Of a stretch of 64,000 nt of DNA, positions 41,369 through 50,970 are shown piece after piece (position 1 is the stretch's first letter; every line of letters begins with the position of its first letter). The DNA is from Roseiarcus sp963780825. Its GTDB lineage: Bacteria > Pseudomonadota > Alphaproteobacteria > Rhizobiales > Beijerinckiaceae. Under the pieces are notes generated by a model. It was not told where the DNA came from, searched no databases, and saw only the letters and a list, made by a program, of their open reading frames with translations. The stretch spans positions 310,001-374,000 of the forward strand of contig CAWADL010000012.1 of the NCBI GenBank assembly GCA_963780825.1, written 5' to 3'. Made by a program: the position numbers and the translations under genes.

Positions 41369-41980
41369 ATGTCTGACGATCATGACCACGACCACTCCGA
41401 GCTCTCCGACGTCGCCGCCCGCGTTCGCGCGCTGGAAACGCTGCTGACCGAGAAGGGCTACATCGACCCCGCGGCGCTGGACGCGATCGTCGAGACCTAC
41501 GAGACGAAGATCGGCCCCCGCAACGGCGCTCGCGTCGTAGCCCGCGCCTGGGCCGATGCGGCCTATCGCGAGCGCCTCCGCACTGACGCAACGACGGCCA
41601 TCGCCGAGCTTGGCTATTCCGGCCGGCAGGGCGAGCACATGGTGGCTGTCGAGAACGGCGCCGGCGTGCACAACCTCGTCGTCTGCACGCTTTGCTCCTG
41701 CTATCCCTGGTCGGTGCTGGGACTGCCGCCGGTCTGGTACAAGTCGCCGCCCTACCGGTCGCGTGCGGTCATCGAACCCCGCGCGGTGCTTGAGGAGTTC
41801 GGCGTGACGCTGCCAACGGGTACCGAGGTCCGGGTCTGGGATTCCACCGCCGAGACCCGCTATCTCGTCATCCCTGAGCGACCCTCGGGAACCGAGGGGT
41901 TCACTGAAGAACGGCTCGCGGACCTCGTTACCCGTGACAGCATGATCGGGACCGGGCTTGCGCTCGCGCCATCCGCATGA
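41369..41980 (+). CDS. Nitrile hydratase alpha subunit, cobalt type
   Basis: The 203-residue protein has the metal-binding claw CTLCSC (residues about 109-114). Thr after the first Cys marks cobalt-type enzymes, while iron types have Ser. The flanking VHNLVV and YPWSVLGLPP are family-typical. In the mature enzyme two of the Cys are oxidised to sulfinic and sulfenic acids. With the beta subunit it hydrates nitriles to amides. Its stop overlaps the beta ATG by 4 bp. The His/Asp-rich N-terminus (DDHDHDHSE) is usual. The frame is unbroken. Confidence 0.95.
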   Translation: MSDDHDHDHSELSDVAARVRALETLLTEKGYIDPAALDAIVETYETKIGPRNGARVVARAWADAAYRERLRTDATTAIAELGYSGRQGEHMVAVENGAGVHNLVVCTLCSCYPWSVLGLPPVWYKSPPYRSRAVIEPRAVLEEFGVTLPTGTEVRVWDSTAETRYLVIPERPSGTEGFTEERLADLVTRDSMIGTGLALAPSA

Positions 41981-42637
41981 ACGGCGCGCAGGATCTTGGC
42001 GGCATGATGGGATTTGGGCCGATCGCGCCGGAGCCCAACGAGCCTCTGTTTCACGCGCAATGGGAGAAGCGGGCGCTGGCCGTGACGATCGCCGCGGGCG
42101 CCTGCGGTCTTTGGTCGATCGACGAGGGCCGCCACGCCCGCGAAACTCTGCCGCCCGCGAAATATCTCTCCAAGAGCTACTACGACATCTGGATTTCCGG
42201 CCTCGAAAAGCTCGTCGTCGCGCACGGCCTCGTCACGGCGGAGGAGTTAGCCTCGGGCCGCGCCGCCACGCCGCCTCGCGCCGTTCCCCGCAAGTTGACC
42301 ATCGACCGAGTGGCTTCGGCGCTCGCCGCCGGGACGCCGTGTGATCGGCCGGCGACGGCGGCGGCCGCCTTTGCGCGTTGGCGACAGAGTGCGGGCGCGG
42401 GAAATGAACCCGAAAGGCCACACCCGTTTGCCACGTTACGCGCGCGGAAAGACCGGCGTCGTCGAGGCGGTGCGCGGCGCGTTCGTCTTTCCCGACACCT
42501 CCGCGCATGGGCAGGGCGAGGCCCCGCAATGGCTTTACACCGTGCGTTTTGCCGCCCGCGAACTCTGGGGCGCGGATGCCGAGCCTAACGCCAGCGTCAC
42601 CATCGATGCGTTCGAGCCCTATCTTGAACGCGCCTGA
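41977..42637 (+). CDS. Nitrile hydratase beta subunit
   Basis: The protein is about 220 residues. The N-terminus MNGAQDLGGMMGFGPI is the family hallmark, followed by YYDIWISGLEKL. The C-terminal SH3-like barrel has GDRVRAREMNPKGHTRLPRY and WLYTVRFAARELWG. It packs on the alpha subunit and shapes the substrate channel. One break at about 42375 separates the helical half from the barrel. Starts inside the alpha stop. Confidence 0.93.
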
Positions 42638-42926
42638 GCCGAGGACATTCGAAGAGCCCTGGCAGGCGCAGGCTTTCGCGATCGCGGTGTCGCTGAGCGA
42701 GAGGGGCGTGTTCTCCTGGGGCGAGTGGGCGGAGGCGCTTGGCGCCGAGATCGCGCGGGCGCCGGAGCGTCCCTACTATGAGGCCTGGCTCGACGCGCTG
42801 GAAGCCTTGCTGCAAGCCAAGGGCGTCGCATCGCCCGGCGAGCTTTCTGATCTTGCCGAGGCCTGGCGTGAGGCGGCGGAGGCTACCCCGCACGGCCAGC
42901 CGATCGTGCTCCCCGCGCGGCGGTAG
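42624..42926 (+). CDS. Nitrile hydratase accessory/activator protein
   Basis: The protein has about 100 residues from TTG 42624, overlapping the beta-subunit stop. EEPWQAQAFAIAVSLSERG and FSWGEWAEALG are typical of the small beta-like activators (P14K-type) that load cobalt and help oxidise the Cys ligands of the alpha subunit. This completes a minimal nitrile hydratase operon. No amidase gene lies adjacent. Confidence 0.88.
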   Translation: MNAPEPRTFEEPWQAQAFAIAVSLSERGVFSWGEWAEALGAEIARAPERPYYEAWLDALEALLQAKGVASPGELSDLAEAWREAAEATPHGQPIVLPARR

Positions 42927-42987
42927 CTGGAGCATGCTGCCTGATGATTGAATTGCCACGACGAGCGAAGTGAGGATCACGCGCCTT

Positions 42988-43080
42988 GCGGAGCGTCGGC
43001 CTCCAGGCCGACGTCGGGGTTGATACGAAAGCCGGCCGAGCGGCGCCCCAAGAGGTCGGCGTGGACGCCGACCCTCCGCC
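42988..43080. repeat. Dispersed repeat A, copy 1
   Basis: The left arm contains the palindrome CGTCGGCCT-CC-AGGCCGACG and the right arm GTCGGCGT-GG-ACGCCGAC, about 40 bp apart. The same order and orientation recur at 50889-50970 and 55888-55979. It sits between convergent genes. Confidence 0.85.
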
Positions 43081-43168
43081 GGAACGGCTCTACCAATGCT
43101 CGTCTCGCTTTGCTCGCATTGCCCGTTCTATTTATTTGCTGACCGCTCCAGTCCGCGCGGCCCGACAG

Positions 43169-44231
43169 TCAAGACTCGCTTCCCCCGCGCCGTCGCTTCG
43201 CCTCCACCGCCAGCGCGGCGAGCGTGAACAGAACCTGCGCGGCGCATTGTGCGGTCACGTTGGTCGCATCGTAGTTCGGCGCGACCTCGACGACATCGGC
43301 GCCGACGACGTCGATCCCGTCGCAACCGCGCAGGATCGCCAGCGCCTCGCGCGGGGTAAGGCCGCCGATCTCGGGCGTGCCCGTGCCGGGCGCGAAGCCG
43401 GGGTCGAGGCTGTCGACGTCGAAGGTCACGTAGGTCGGGCCGCCGCCCAGCACCGCCCGCGCCTTGGCCACTGTCGCTTCAATCCCCATCGCCGCGAATT
43501 CCTCGGCGTGGATGACGGTCATTCCGGAATCGTAGGAGAACTCCCACAGATACTCGGCGCCGCCGCGAATGCCGATCTGGATCACGCGCTCGGGGTCGAG
43601 CACGCCGTCGAGCACCGCCTGACGGAACGGGCCGCCGTGGTGGAATTTCGAGCCCTCATAGGGGCCGCCGGTGTCGCAATGCGCGTCGATGTGCAGCATG
43701 CCGACCGGGCGCGATTTGCCGACCGCCTTCAGGATCGGCAGCGTGATCGAATGATCGCCGCCGACGCTCAGGGGCACGACGCCGGCGTCGACGACGCGGC
43801 TCATGAACAGCTCGATGTCGTGGTGGCAGGATTCCAGCGAGAAGCGCGAGCGCATCGGTACGTCGCCGACGTCGGCGAATTTGGCCATCGCCAGCGGCGC
43901 GCGCTGCAGCACATGCTCGTAGGGGCCGACGCGCTCGACCGCGCGCACGGCGCGCGGGCCGAAGCGCGCGCCGGCGCGGTTGGTGACGCCGAGGTCCATC
44001 GGCACGCCGATCAGCGCGAAATCGAGCCCGCCGAAATCGGGCAGGTCCGGCGCCTCCGGCGCGATAGCGCGCGCCGAGCAAGGTCGCGACGTCGGCGAAC
44101 GGCCATTTGCGGCGGTCGCCGGAGGCGAACTGCTGCTCGGCCACCGCCTTGAATTTCGGGTCGAACATTTCACCGCCGAGCGCTTTTCCGTAGCGCTCGC
44201 GCAAGGCGTTGAGCTTCGTTTCATCGACCAT
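43169..44231 (-). CDS. Agmatinase/guanidinobutyrase-family ureohydrolase
   Basis: The protein is about 353 residues, the length of guanidinobutyrase/SpeB-like enzymes with an N-terminal extension. Binuclear Mn motifs: GGDHSIT, HIDAHCD and TFDVDSLDPGFAPG. It hydrolyses a guanidino group to urea and an amine (agmatine to putrescine or 4-guanidinobutyrate to GABA); the substrate cannot be decided by eye. ATG 44231 lies 5 bp after the FAD monooxygenase stop, so the two are one unit. One break at about 44075 separates residues 1-50. Confidence 0.9.
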
Positions 44232-44236
44232 CGGTC

Positions 44237-45427
44237 TCACGCTCCATAGAGCCAATCATAGCGCTCCAGCAGCCGCTCGGGCCCGAGCGCGCGCATGCCG
44301 ATGTCGCGCGCGAGCGGCGAGCGGGCCGCTCATGTGATAGATCCGCGCCTGCGCCAGCGCCTCGCGCTGCACGCGCGCGCCGCGCGGCGCGCGCGCGGCG
44401 GAGATAGGCGGCGAGCGCGGCGGGGATGTCGTCGGCGCTCGCAGCGACGCTGCGCCGAGCGCGCCGGCGTCCTCGATCGCCTGCGCCGCGCCTTGCGCGA
44501 GAAACGGGACCATGGGGTGCGCGGCGTCGCCGACCAGCGCGACGCGGCCCGGTCGCGTAAGTCGGCAGCGGCGGCCGGGTGTAGAGCGGCCAGGCGCGCC
44601 AGGCCTGCGGCATGGCGATCAGCTGCGCGCGCCGCTTTCGACCAGCCGGCGAAGGCGCGCTCCAGCGCGGGGCGGTCGGCCTCGCCGTCCCAGGGATGAT
44701 CGGGCGGCGCGCCGCGCCAGCCGGATTCGATCACCGCGACGAGGTTGACATAGACGCCGCCGCGCAGCGGATATTGCACGAGATGCGCGCGCGGCCCGAG
44801 CCGCAGCGTCACCCCGGCGGCGCGAGCAGCCGCGGGCAGGCCTCGGCGTGCAGCGTCGCGCGGAACGCGACGCGGCCGGAGAAGGCCGGCGCGTCCTCCG
44901 GCCCGAGCCCGAGCTTCTCGCGCACTCTGCGAGCGCAGGCCGTCGGCGCCGACCAGCAGATCGCCGGTCTCCTTCAGCGAGACGAGGCCGCGCTTGGCGA
45001 TCGCCTCGACGCGATCCTCGCCGGCGCCGTAGCCGACGAGGTCGTGTCCTAGCCGGATGTCGATCGCCGGCTCGCGCGCGCAGAGATCGGCGAGCGCGCG
45101 CTGCAGGTCGGCGCGATGGATGATCAGATAGGGCGCGCCCCAGCGCCGCGGCGCCTCGGCGAGGTTGAGCGTGGCGAGCTCGGGCTTCGTCGCGGCCGCG
45201 CAGGATGCGGATGGTCTTCGGTTCGGTGGCGAGCGCGGCGACGGCGTCGAGCGCGCCGAGCCGAGCCAGCACCCGCGTGCAGTTCGGCGAGAGTTGCAGG
45301 CCGGCGCCGAATTCTTCCAGCGCTGGCGCGCGCTCGAAGACGATCGACCTCGCAACCCGCCTTCGCCAAGCGCCAACGCGGTCGCCAGGCCGGCGACGCC
45401 AGCGCCGGCGATCAGCGCGCGCGGCAT
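44237..45427 (-). CDS. FAD-dependent monooxygenase, salicylate-hydroxylase-like
   Basis: The protein is about 397 residues. The N-terminal GAGVAGLATALAL binds FAD ADP, LEEFGAGLQLSPN follows near 45, the DG-type LLVGADGLRS lies near 155, and VGDAAHPMVPFLAQGA near 280 completes the class A flavin hydroxylase set. It hydroxylates an aromatic or similar ring with NAD(P)H and O2; substrate unknown. About five one-base breaks scatter along it. It lies between the zf-CHCC gene (4 bp gap) and the ureohydrolase gene (5 bp gap). Confidence 0.85.
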
Positions 45428-45431
45428 CGCC

Positions 45432-45671
45432 TCAAGCCGCGCCGCGCCACTCGCATTCGGCGGGTTGAGAATGCGCTCCGAGCGAAGCCTCGTAGACGAA
45501 GCGCGTCGAGCAATAGCGAGCAGATCGCCTCGCCGTCGCCGCCCATGTCGATGAAGATGTGCGGATGATCGAGCGGCGGCATCGCGCCCATGCACATGAA
45601 TTCCTTGACGCCGACCTTGATGACGGGAACGCCGGGTTCGTTGTGGAAATGGGGATGGCGTGGTCCGCCAT
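45432..45671 (-). CDS. Zinc-finger domain protein (zf-CHCC, NDUFS6-like)
   Basis: The protein is about 79 residues. Conserved features: PHFHNEPGVPVIKVGVKEF, then the zinc ligands Cys (MCMGAM), His (DHPHIF) and the ICPYCS-type pair, ending ECEWRG. It resembles the small protein related to the mitochondrial complex I subunit NDUFS6. In alphaproteobacteria this gene is often beside a FAD monooxygenase, as here. Two breaks (about 45655 and 45525) need correction. Confidence 0.8.
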   Translation of the reverse strand: MADHAIPISTTNPAFPSSRSASRNSCAWARCRRSIIRTSSSTWAATARRSARYCSTRFVYEASLGAHSQPAECEWRGAA

Positions 45672-45754
45672 GGCCGAGATCCTTCTTGCGCCGCTGCGGG
45701 GGCTTAAAGCATTTTTGTGAGCCGGGTGAAAGCGGGCGCGTGAGCGCTTCGTCG

Positions 45755-46578
45755 TTATCCCGACAGCACGCGGAACCGCCGCAAATGCGAGGCTTCGATC
45801 GCTGGCATGTCCTTGTCGGCGACGATGCGGCGCGGGCCGTCGCCCGGCCCCGCCAGGCCACGCCCATGATCTGCATGGTGTTGTAGAGCCCGACGCTCCA
45901 GCCCGCATCCGCGAACACCGCAAGCCCCGCCGCGACGTGTGGGGAGATGAGATCGTGCAGCATCACCAGCGCATCGTCCGCCAATAGGCCAATCACGGCT
46001 CTGGCGTCGTCGCGCGGGGCGTCGCCCTCATGATAGCCGTCGATGAAGGCGAAGCTCCAGGGTTCGGCGCGCACGATGCGCACGGCGGGCACGACGCTCG
46101 GCGAAAACCCCGCCCACAGCCGCGCCTCGCCGATCGGCGCGAGCGAGGCGCGCACGTCGCGCCATCTGGTCGGGGTGGCCCAGCGCCGGATCGATCACGT
46201 CGAGGTCGAGGCCGGCGGCGACGAGATGGGCGGTCGACCAGGCGTAGTGGCAGCCGATCTCCAGCCCGCGTCGGCCGCGGAAGGGCAGGGCGTTGTTGTG
46301 CAGCAGCGTCGCCTCGTCGAGCGAGAGCACGCCGATATAGGGATTGCGCCGGCTGCGCAGATCCGCCGCCAGATATGCGGCGCGTCCTTGCGGAGATAGG
46401 GCCATTGCAAGTCGGCGACGTCGCCCTCTTCGACGCTCGGGAACAGCCGCAATAGGCCGGGGTCGACGAGGCCGGGCGAGACATAGTCGCGCCGCGGGGC
46501 GGGCCAGAGCGTTTTGGAGACCGGCTCGATGGCGGAGAAGTCGACGAGTTCGACGATTGGGGCGCTCGGCTCTGACAT
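45755..46578 (-). CDS. Class I SAM-dependent methyltransferase
   Basis: The protein is about 274 residues. RRGLEIGCHYAWSTAHL near 110 is motif I, VIDPAL motif II, SFAFIDGYHEGDAP carries the acidic motif, and LVMLHDLISPHVAAGL matches the Methyltransf_24 pattern. It opens the minus-strand cluster running to the ureohydrolase. About three breaks (near 46380, 46160 and 45800). Substrate unknown. Confidence 0.8.
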
Positions 46579-46690
46579 GGGGTTCAGCCTATAGCCCGAG
46601 GCCGTTCACGCGTCGACGGTAGCGCACTCCTGATTGCGCGGTTGCTTCGAAACCCGGCGGGGTGGAAGATGACGCGAAACGAGCTTCGTC

Positions 46691-47844
46691 ATGACGCCCT
46701 TTACTTTCAACACGACGCCCAGCATCGCCTTTGGCGCCGGCGCCCTCGCTAACTTGGGCGCCCTGGCGAAGGCGCGCATTCCCGGGCGCGCCCTGATCGT
46801 TACCGATCCCGGCATCGTCAAGACAGGCATTCTCGCGAGAGCGCTGACGATTCTCGAGGCCGCCGGCGTCGAGACGACGGTATTCTCCGAAGTCGTCGCC
46901 GATCCGCCAGTCGAAATCATCGCGCGGGCTACCGAGGCCGCGCAGGGAGCGGCGGGACGTCATCGGCCTCGGCGGCGGGTCGTCGCTCGATACGGCGAAA
47001 CTCGTGGCGCTGCTCGCGGTCGGCAAGGAGAAGCTCGCGGATGTGTTTGGGGTCGGCAACGCCAAAGGACCGCGTCTGCCGCTGATCCTGATTCCGACCA
47101 CCGCCGGCACGGGCTCTGAGGTGACGCCCGATCTCGATCGTCACCACCGGCGAGAACGAGAAGATGGGCGTCGTTTCGCCGGTGATCCTGCCGGATGTCG
47201 CGCTGCTTGATCCGGAGCTGACCCTCGGGCTGCCGGCCCCGGTCACGGCCGCGACGGGCATCGACGCTATGGTGCACGCGATCGAAGCCTTTGCCTCCGC
47301 GAGTCCAAACAACAATCCGTTGTCGCGCGCACTCGCCAAACAGGCGCTCACGTTGCTGGGCGGGGCGATCTTGAAAGCCGTGCGCGAGGGCGGCGATATC
47401 ACGGCGCGGGCGCATATGCTGCTTGGCTCGATGCTCGCCGGGCAGGCGTTCGCCAATTCGCCGGTCGCGGCGGTGCACGCGCTCGCGTATCCGCTCGGCG
47501 GGCATTTTCACATTCCGCATGGGCTTTCGAACGCGCTGGTTCTGGCGCATGTGCTGCGGTTCAACGCGGTGACGGCGCCGGGCGCTTATGCGGAAATCGC
47601 GCCGCACGCCTTTCCCGAACTCGCCGCCCAGCAAGGGCAGGCGCGGGCGGCGGCGTTCTGCGATGCGCTGCAAACTCTTTCGCGCCGATGCGGGCTGCCT
47701 CAACGGCTGCGCGACGTCGGCGTGCCCGAGGATATATTGCCGCGGCTTGCGAGCGACGCGATGAACCAGAAGCGGTTGCTGGTGAACAACCCCCGGCCCT
47801 TGACGGAAGCCGACGCGCTAGAGATCTATCGCCGCGCGTGGTGA
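46691..47844 (+). CDS. Iron-containing (type III) alcohol dehydrogenase
   Basis: The protein is about 383 residues. The N-terminal half binds NAD (GGGSSLDTAK), followed by PTTAGTGSE, and the C-terminal helical half holds the metal ligands GIDAMVHAIE, HALAYPLGGHF and IPHGLSNA. It interconverts alcohols and aldehydes; members also act on lactaldehyde, 1,3-propanediol or maleylacetate. Two extra bases (about 46955 and 47130) break the frame. The C-terminal QKRLLVNNPRPLTEADA is typical. Confidence 0.9.
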
Positions 47845-47862
47845 GCCCTTGTGCCTTCGTGC

Positions 47863-47915
47863 AAACCTTCGCGCCTTTGTGGTGAACCCCTTTCACCACA
47901 AAGGCGCGAAGGTTT
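47863..47915. terminator. Perfect 24-bp hairpin between convergent genes
   Basis: Arms 47863-47886 and 47892-47915 are exact reverse complements with a 5-base loop, bearing the CTTCGCGCCTTTGTGG word seen as an intergenic repeat in many bacteria. It lies between the ends of the alcohol dehydrogenase and tyrS genes and probably terminates both. Confidence 0.75.
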
Positions 47916-47934
47916 TCACAAAGGCACGAAGCAA

Positions 47935-49194
47935 CTAGACCGCCTTCAGCAGCACATGTTTCTTGCGGCCCAGCGACAGCTTGACGACGCCGTCGCGAAG
48001 CTCCGTGCGGCCGATCGTCGCTTTCTCATCTGTGAGCGGCTCGTCGTTGATGCGTAGGCCGCCACCGCGAATCTGTCGGCGCGCCTCGCCGGTGGAGGCC
48101 ACCAGCCCCGCACGCACGAAGGCCGAGAGCACGCCGAGCCCCTCGTCGAACTCCGCGCTCGCGACATCCACGCTCGGTAGAGACTCCGCCAGCGCGCCTT
48201 CCTCAAACGTCTTCCGCGCCGTTTCCGAAGCCGCCTCCGCCGCGGCGCGCCCGTGCAGCAGCGCGGTCGCCTCGGTCGCCAGGGTCTTCTTGGCTTCGTT
48301 GATCTCGGCGCCTTCCAACGCCGCGAGCCGCGCGACCTCGTCTAGCGGCAGCGTCGTGAACAATTTCAGGAATCGCTCGACATCGGCGTCGTCGGCGTTG
48401 CGCCAGAATTGCCAGTATTCGTAGGGGCTCAGCAACGCCGCATCCAACCAAACGGCGCCGGCGGCGGTCTTGCCCATCTTGGCGCCGGAGGCCATGGTGA
48501 TCAGCGGGGTGGTCAACGCATAGAGCTGCGGCGTCCCGAGCCGGCGGCCGAGATCGGTTCCGGTGACGATGTTGCCCCATTGATCCGAGCCGCCCATCTG
48601 CAGCGTGCAGCCGAAGCGCTTATGCAACTCGACGAAATCGTAGGCCTGCAGGCACATGTAGTTGAATTCGAGAAACGACAGCTCCTGGTCGCGCTCGAGC
48701 CGCAGTTTCACCGAATCCATTGCCAGCATGCGGTTGACGGAAAAGTGCCGGCCGACGTCGCGCAGGAAGTCGACATAGTTGAGCTTGGTCAACCATTCGG
48801 CGTTGTCGGGCATGACGGCGTCGGTTTTCTGCTCGCCGAAGCGCATGAATTTGGAGAAAACGGTCTTGATGCCAGCTTTGTTGGCTTCGATCTGCTCCGA
48901 CGTAAGCAGTTTACGACTCTCGTCCTTGCCGGAGGGGTCGCCGACCAGCGTGGTGCCGCCGCCCATCAGGGCGATCGGCTTGCCGCCGGTCTTTTGCAGC
49001 CACGACAGCAGCATGATCTGCACCAGCGAGCCGACGTGCAGCGACGGCGCGGTGCAGTCGAAGCCGATATAGGCGACGAGCTCGCCCGACGCGGCCTTGG
49101 CGTCGAGGCCGGCCCAGTCCGAGCATTGATGCACGTAGCCGCGCTCGCGCAGAACGCGCAGGAACTCGGATTTCGGCTCGAAAGCGTCGGTCAC
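47935..49194 (-). CDS. tyrS: Tyrosyl-tRNA synthetase
   Basis: The protein is 419 residues from GTG 49194, which has GAGGAG 6 bp upstream; an ATG at 49260 would add 22 uncharacteristic residues. Class I features: the HIGH-like HVGS in APSLHVGSLVQ near 45, GGSDQWGNIVTG, and KMSKS-like KMGKT near 240. The C-terminal S4-like domain ends RKKHVLLKAV. It charges tRNA-Tyr. The frame is unbroken. Confidence 0.95.
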   Translation of the reverse strand: MTDAFEPKSEFLRVLRERGYVHQCSDWAGLDAKAASGELVAYIGFDCTAPSLHVGSLVQIMLLSWLQKTGGKPIALMGGGTTLVGDPSGKDESRKLLTSEQIEANKAGIKTVFSKFMRFGEQKTDAVMPDNAEWLTKLNYVDFLRDVGRHFSVNRMLAMDSVKLRLERDQELSFLEFNYMCLQAYDFVELHKRFGCTLQMGGSDQWGNIVTGTDLGRRLGTPQLYALTTPLITMASGAKMGKTAAGAVWLDAALLSPYEYWQFWRNADDADVERFLKLFTTLPLDEVARLAALEGAEINEAKKTLATEATALLHGRAAAEAASETARKTFEEGALAESLPSVDVASAEFDEGLGVLSAFVRAGLVASTGEARRQIRGGGLRINDEPLTDEKATIGRTELRDGVVKLSLGRKKHVLLKAV

Positions 49195-49540
49195 GCTCGT
49201 CTCCTCATCGAAGGAGCGGTCCTTTAAGGGGGAGGGGGTTCGTGTGCAACCAGTTCTCATGTTTTCAAGGTTTTGAACCGTCTTAAGCGTCCGTTTTTTG
49301 CACTATTTCGGTCAGCGGCGGTCGGGGATTTCCTATTTTGGATCAATTTCCGGCAAAACGGGGCTGAAATGGCTACGCGCAATCGGCTTCGGGCTGATGC
49401 CCGATGAGAATACCATATATTCTGATATTCAGAAACGGTATTGTAATAGGCATCCGCATCGGCGGAGAGTGTCATCCAATCCCCCTCCCCAAATCGTATC
49501 AGTCCGAAACCCGCGCAGCCTTACAAACTAAGAGGTTCGC
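49195..49540. other. Intergenic region upstream of tyrS and psiE
   Basis: A 346-bp divergent gap. Bases 49405-49450 are AT-rich with TATATTCTGATATTCAG-like inverted words that may be promoter elements. No gene is supported. Confidence 0.5.
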
Positions 49541-50075
49541 ATGGAGCGCGCGAAGCCCGAGCAGCATGACCCGGAGGCCAATCGGATCGGCGACGTGTCG
49601 AGCCGGGCCTTTCTGCGCATCGAGGTTTCGGCCTACCTCATTCTCGGTTTGTTGCTTGCGATCGTCGCGCTCATCGGGACGGTGAGCGCTGCGGTTGAGC
49701 TCGATGAAAGCGGCGCAGGAGCTGACCGACTCACTGCCGCTGGTGGTGACGATCGACCGAATTCTTCTGGTTCTGATGGTGATCGAAATCCTTCACACGG
49801 TGCGCGTGTCCTTCAAGGAAGGCGCGCTGGTGTGTGAGCCGTTTCTCATCGTCGGGCTGATCGCGTCGATCCGGCGCGTGCTGGTCATCACTCTGGAGTC
49901 GTCGCAGGCGCAGGAGCCGGGGAAATGGACGCCGGAGTTTCAGAAGTTGTTCAATTCGTCGATGATTGAGCTCTGCGTGCTGGGCGGTCTGATCCTGGCG
50001 ATGGTTGTGTCGATCTATCTGTTGCGACGTAGCGAACAGCCGCACGCGGAGCGCGGGAATGCGATGACGGGGTAG
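49541..50075 (+). CDS. PsiE-like phosphate-starvation-inducible membrane protein
   Basis: The protein is about 178 residues with four TM helices: VSAYLILGLLLAIVALIG, RILLVLMVIEILHTV, CEPFLIVGLIASIRRVL and LCVLGGLILAMVVSIY. Order and RVSF...EPFLIVGLIA match the PsiE family. Its function is unknown; in E. coli it is induced by phosphate limitation. One extra base at about 49705 breaks the frame. No Pho box was recognised. Confidence 0.8.
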
Positions 50076-50161
50076 AGGGATTGGCGGATTGTTTGTTTGT
50101 CGGGGCGCTTCAAATACGAGGCTATGCGATGCGAGGATCGGCCTTGAAAAACCAACGCTTC

Positions 50162-50319
50162 CGTCATGGCCGGGCTTGTCCCGGCCATCCACGCCGGGGT
50201 GCGAGCTCGGCGGGTTCAGATCTATAGCGCTGCCTGCTGCAGCACGAGACGGTCCGATTTACTTGAAACCGTCGCGCCGCCTCACGGCGTGGATGCCCGG
50301 GACAAGCCCGGCCATGACG
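50162..50319. repeat. Paired inverted repeat, 34-bp arms
   Basis: Arms 50162-50195 and 50286-50319 are reverse complements with one mismatch. Each contains GGCCGGGCTTGTCCCGGCC, a word familiar from intergenic repeats of Hyphomicrobiales genomes. The 90-bp centre has no ORF. Confidence 0.85.
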
Positions 50320-50413
50320 ATGGGGACAAGCCGGGAAAGACGCGGAAAGGGTCAATCAAAGCGGCGCCATGGGGTACGCTGATATGCTGATTGAAGCTGA
50401 GCGGTAGGCCGCC

Positions 50414-50881
50414 TTGCGCCGCTTGCTGAAATTTCTTCACACGATGGGGGCGATCGGCCTGATGGGGGCGATGGCTTGTCTGCTGGTGCTCGCGATGTTT
50501 GCGCCGCCGCCGGCTTCGTTGGCGGGATATGCTTTAATGTATGGCGCTATGGCCAAGATCGCCACTTGGATCTTGCTGCCCTCGCTCGCGGCGACGTTGA
50601 TCGCCGGGCTGTTGGCGATTGCTTGGAACAGGGCGTTTCATGACGCGAGATGGGCTTGGATGAAGCTGGCGACGGGCGTGCTCGTCTTTGAGGGAGGTCT
50701 GGTTTACGTTCAAGGGCCAATCAACGAGGAGGCGGAGCGAAGCGCTAGCGCGCTCGCGGGTCACTTGCCTGTTGCGGAATTGGGGTCGTACGGAGCTCAG
50801 CAAGGCACGCTGTGGGTTTTGCTGGCGGTCGCGACAGCCAATGTCGTCCTCGGGGTTTGGCGGCCGCGGTTGAAGCGATAG
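50414..50881 (+). CDS. Integral membrane protein, DUF2269-like
   Basis: The 155-residue protein starts at TTG 50414. Four hydrophobic helices: LHTMGAIGLMGAMACLLVLAM, IATWILLPSLAATLIAGLL, WMKLATGVLVFEGGL and GTLWVLLAVATANVVLGVW. The pattern fits the DUF2269 group of unknown function. The frame is unbroken. It is flanked on both sides by repeat elements. Confidence 0.75.
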   Translation: MRRLLKFLHTMGAIGLMGAMACLLVLAMFAPPPASLAGYALMYGAMAKIATWILLPSLAATLIAGLLAIAWNRAFHDARWAWMKLATGVLVFEGGLVYVQGPINEEAERSASALAGHLPVAELGSYGAQQGTLWVLLAVATANVVLGVWRPRLKR

Positions 50882-50888
50882 CGACCAT

Positions 50889-50970
50889 GGGAGCGTCGGC
50901 CTCCAGGCCGACGTCCGCCCCGACAACGAGGCGCTCGGGGTTTAAACGTCGGCGTGGACGCCGACGCTCC
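50889..50970. repeat. Dispersed repeat A, copy 2
   Basis: The two palindromic arms are as in copy 1, with a shorter, unrelated centre. It ends one base before the aroB stop, between convergent genes. Confidence 0.85.
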
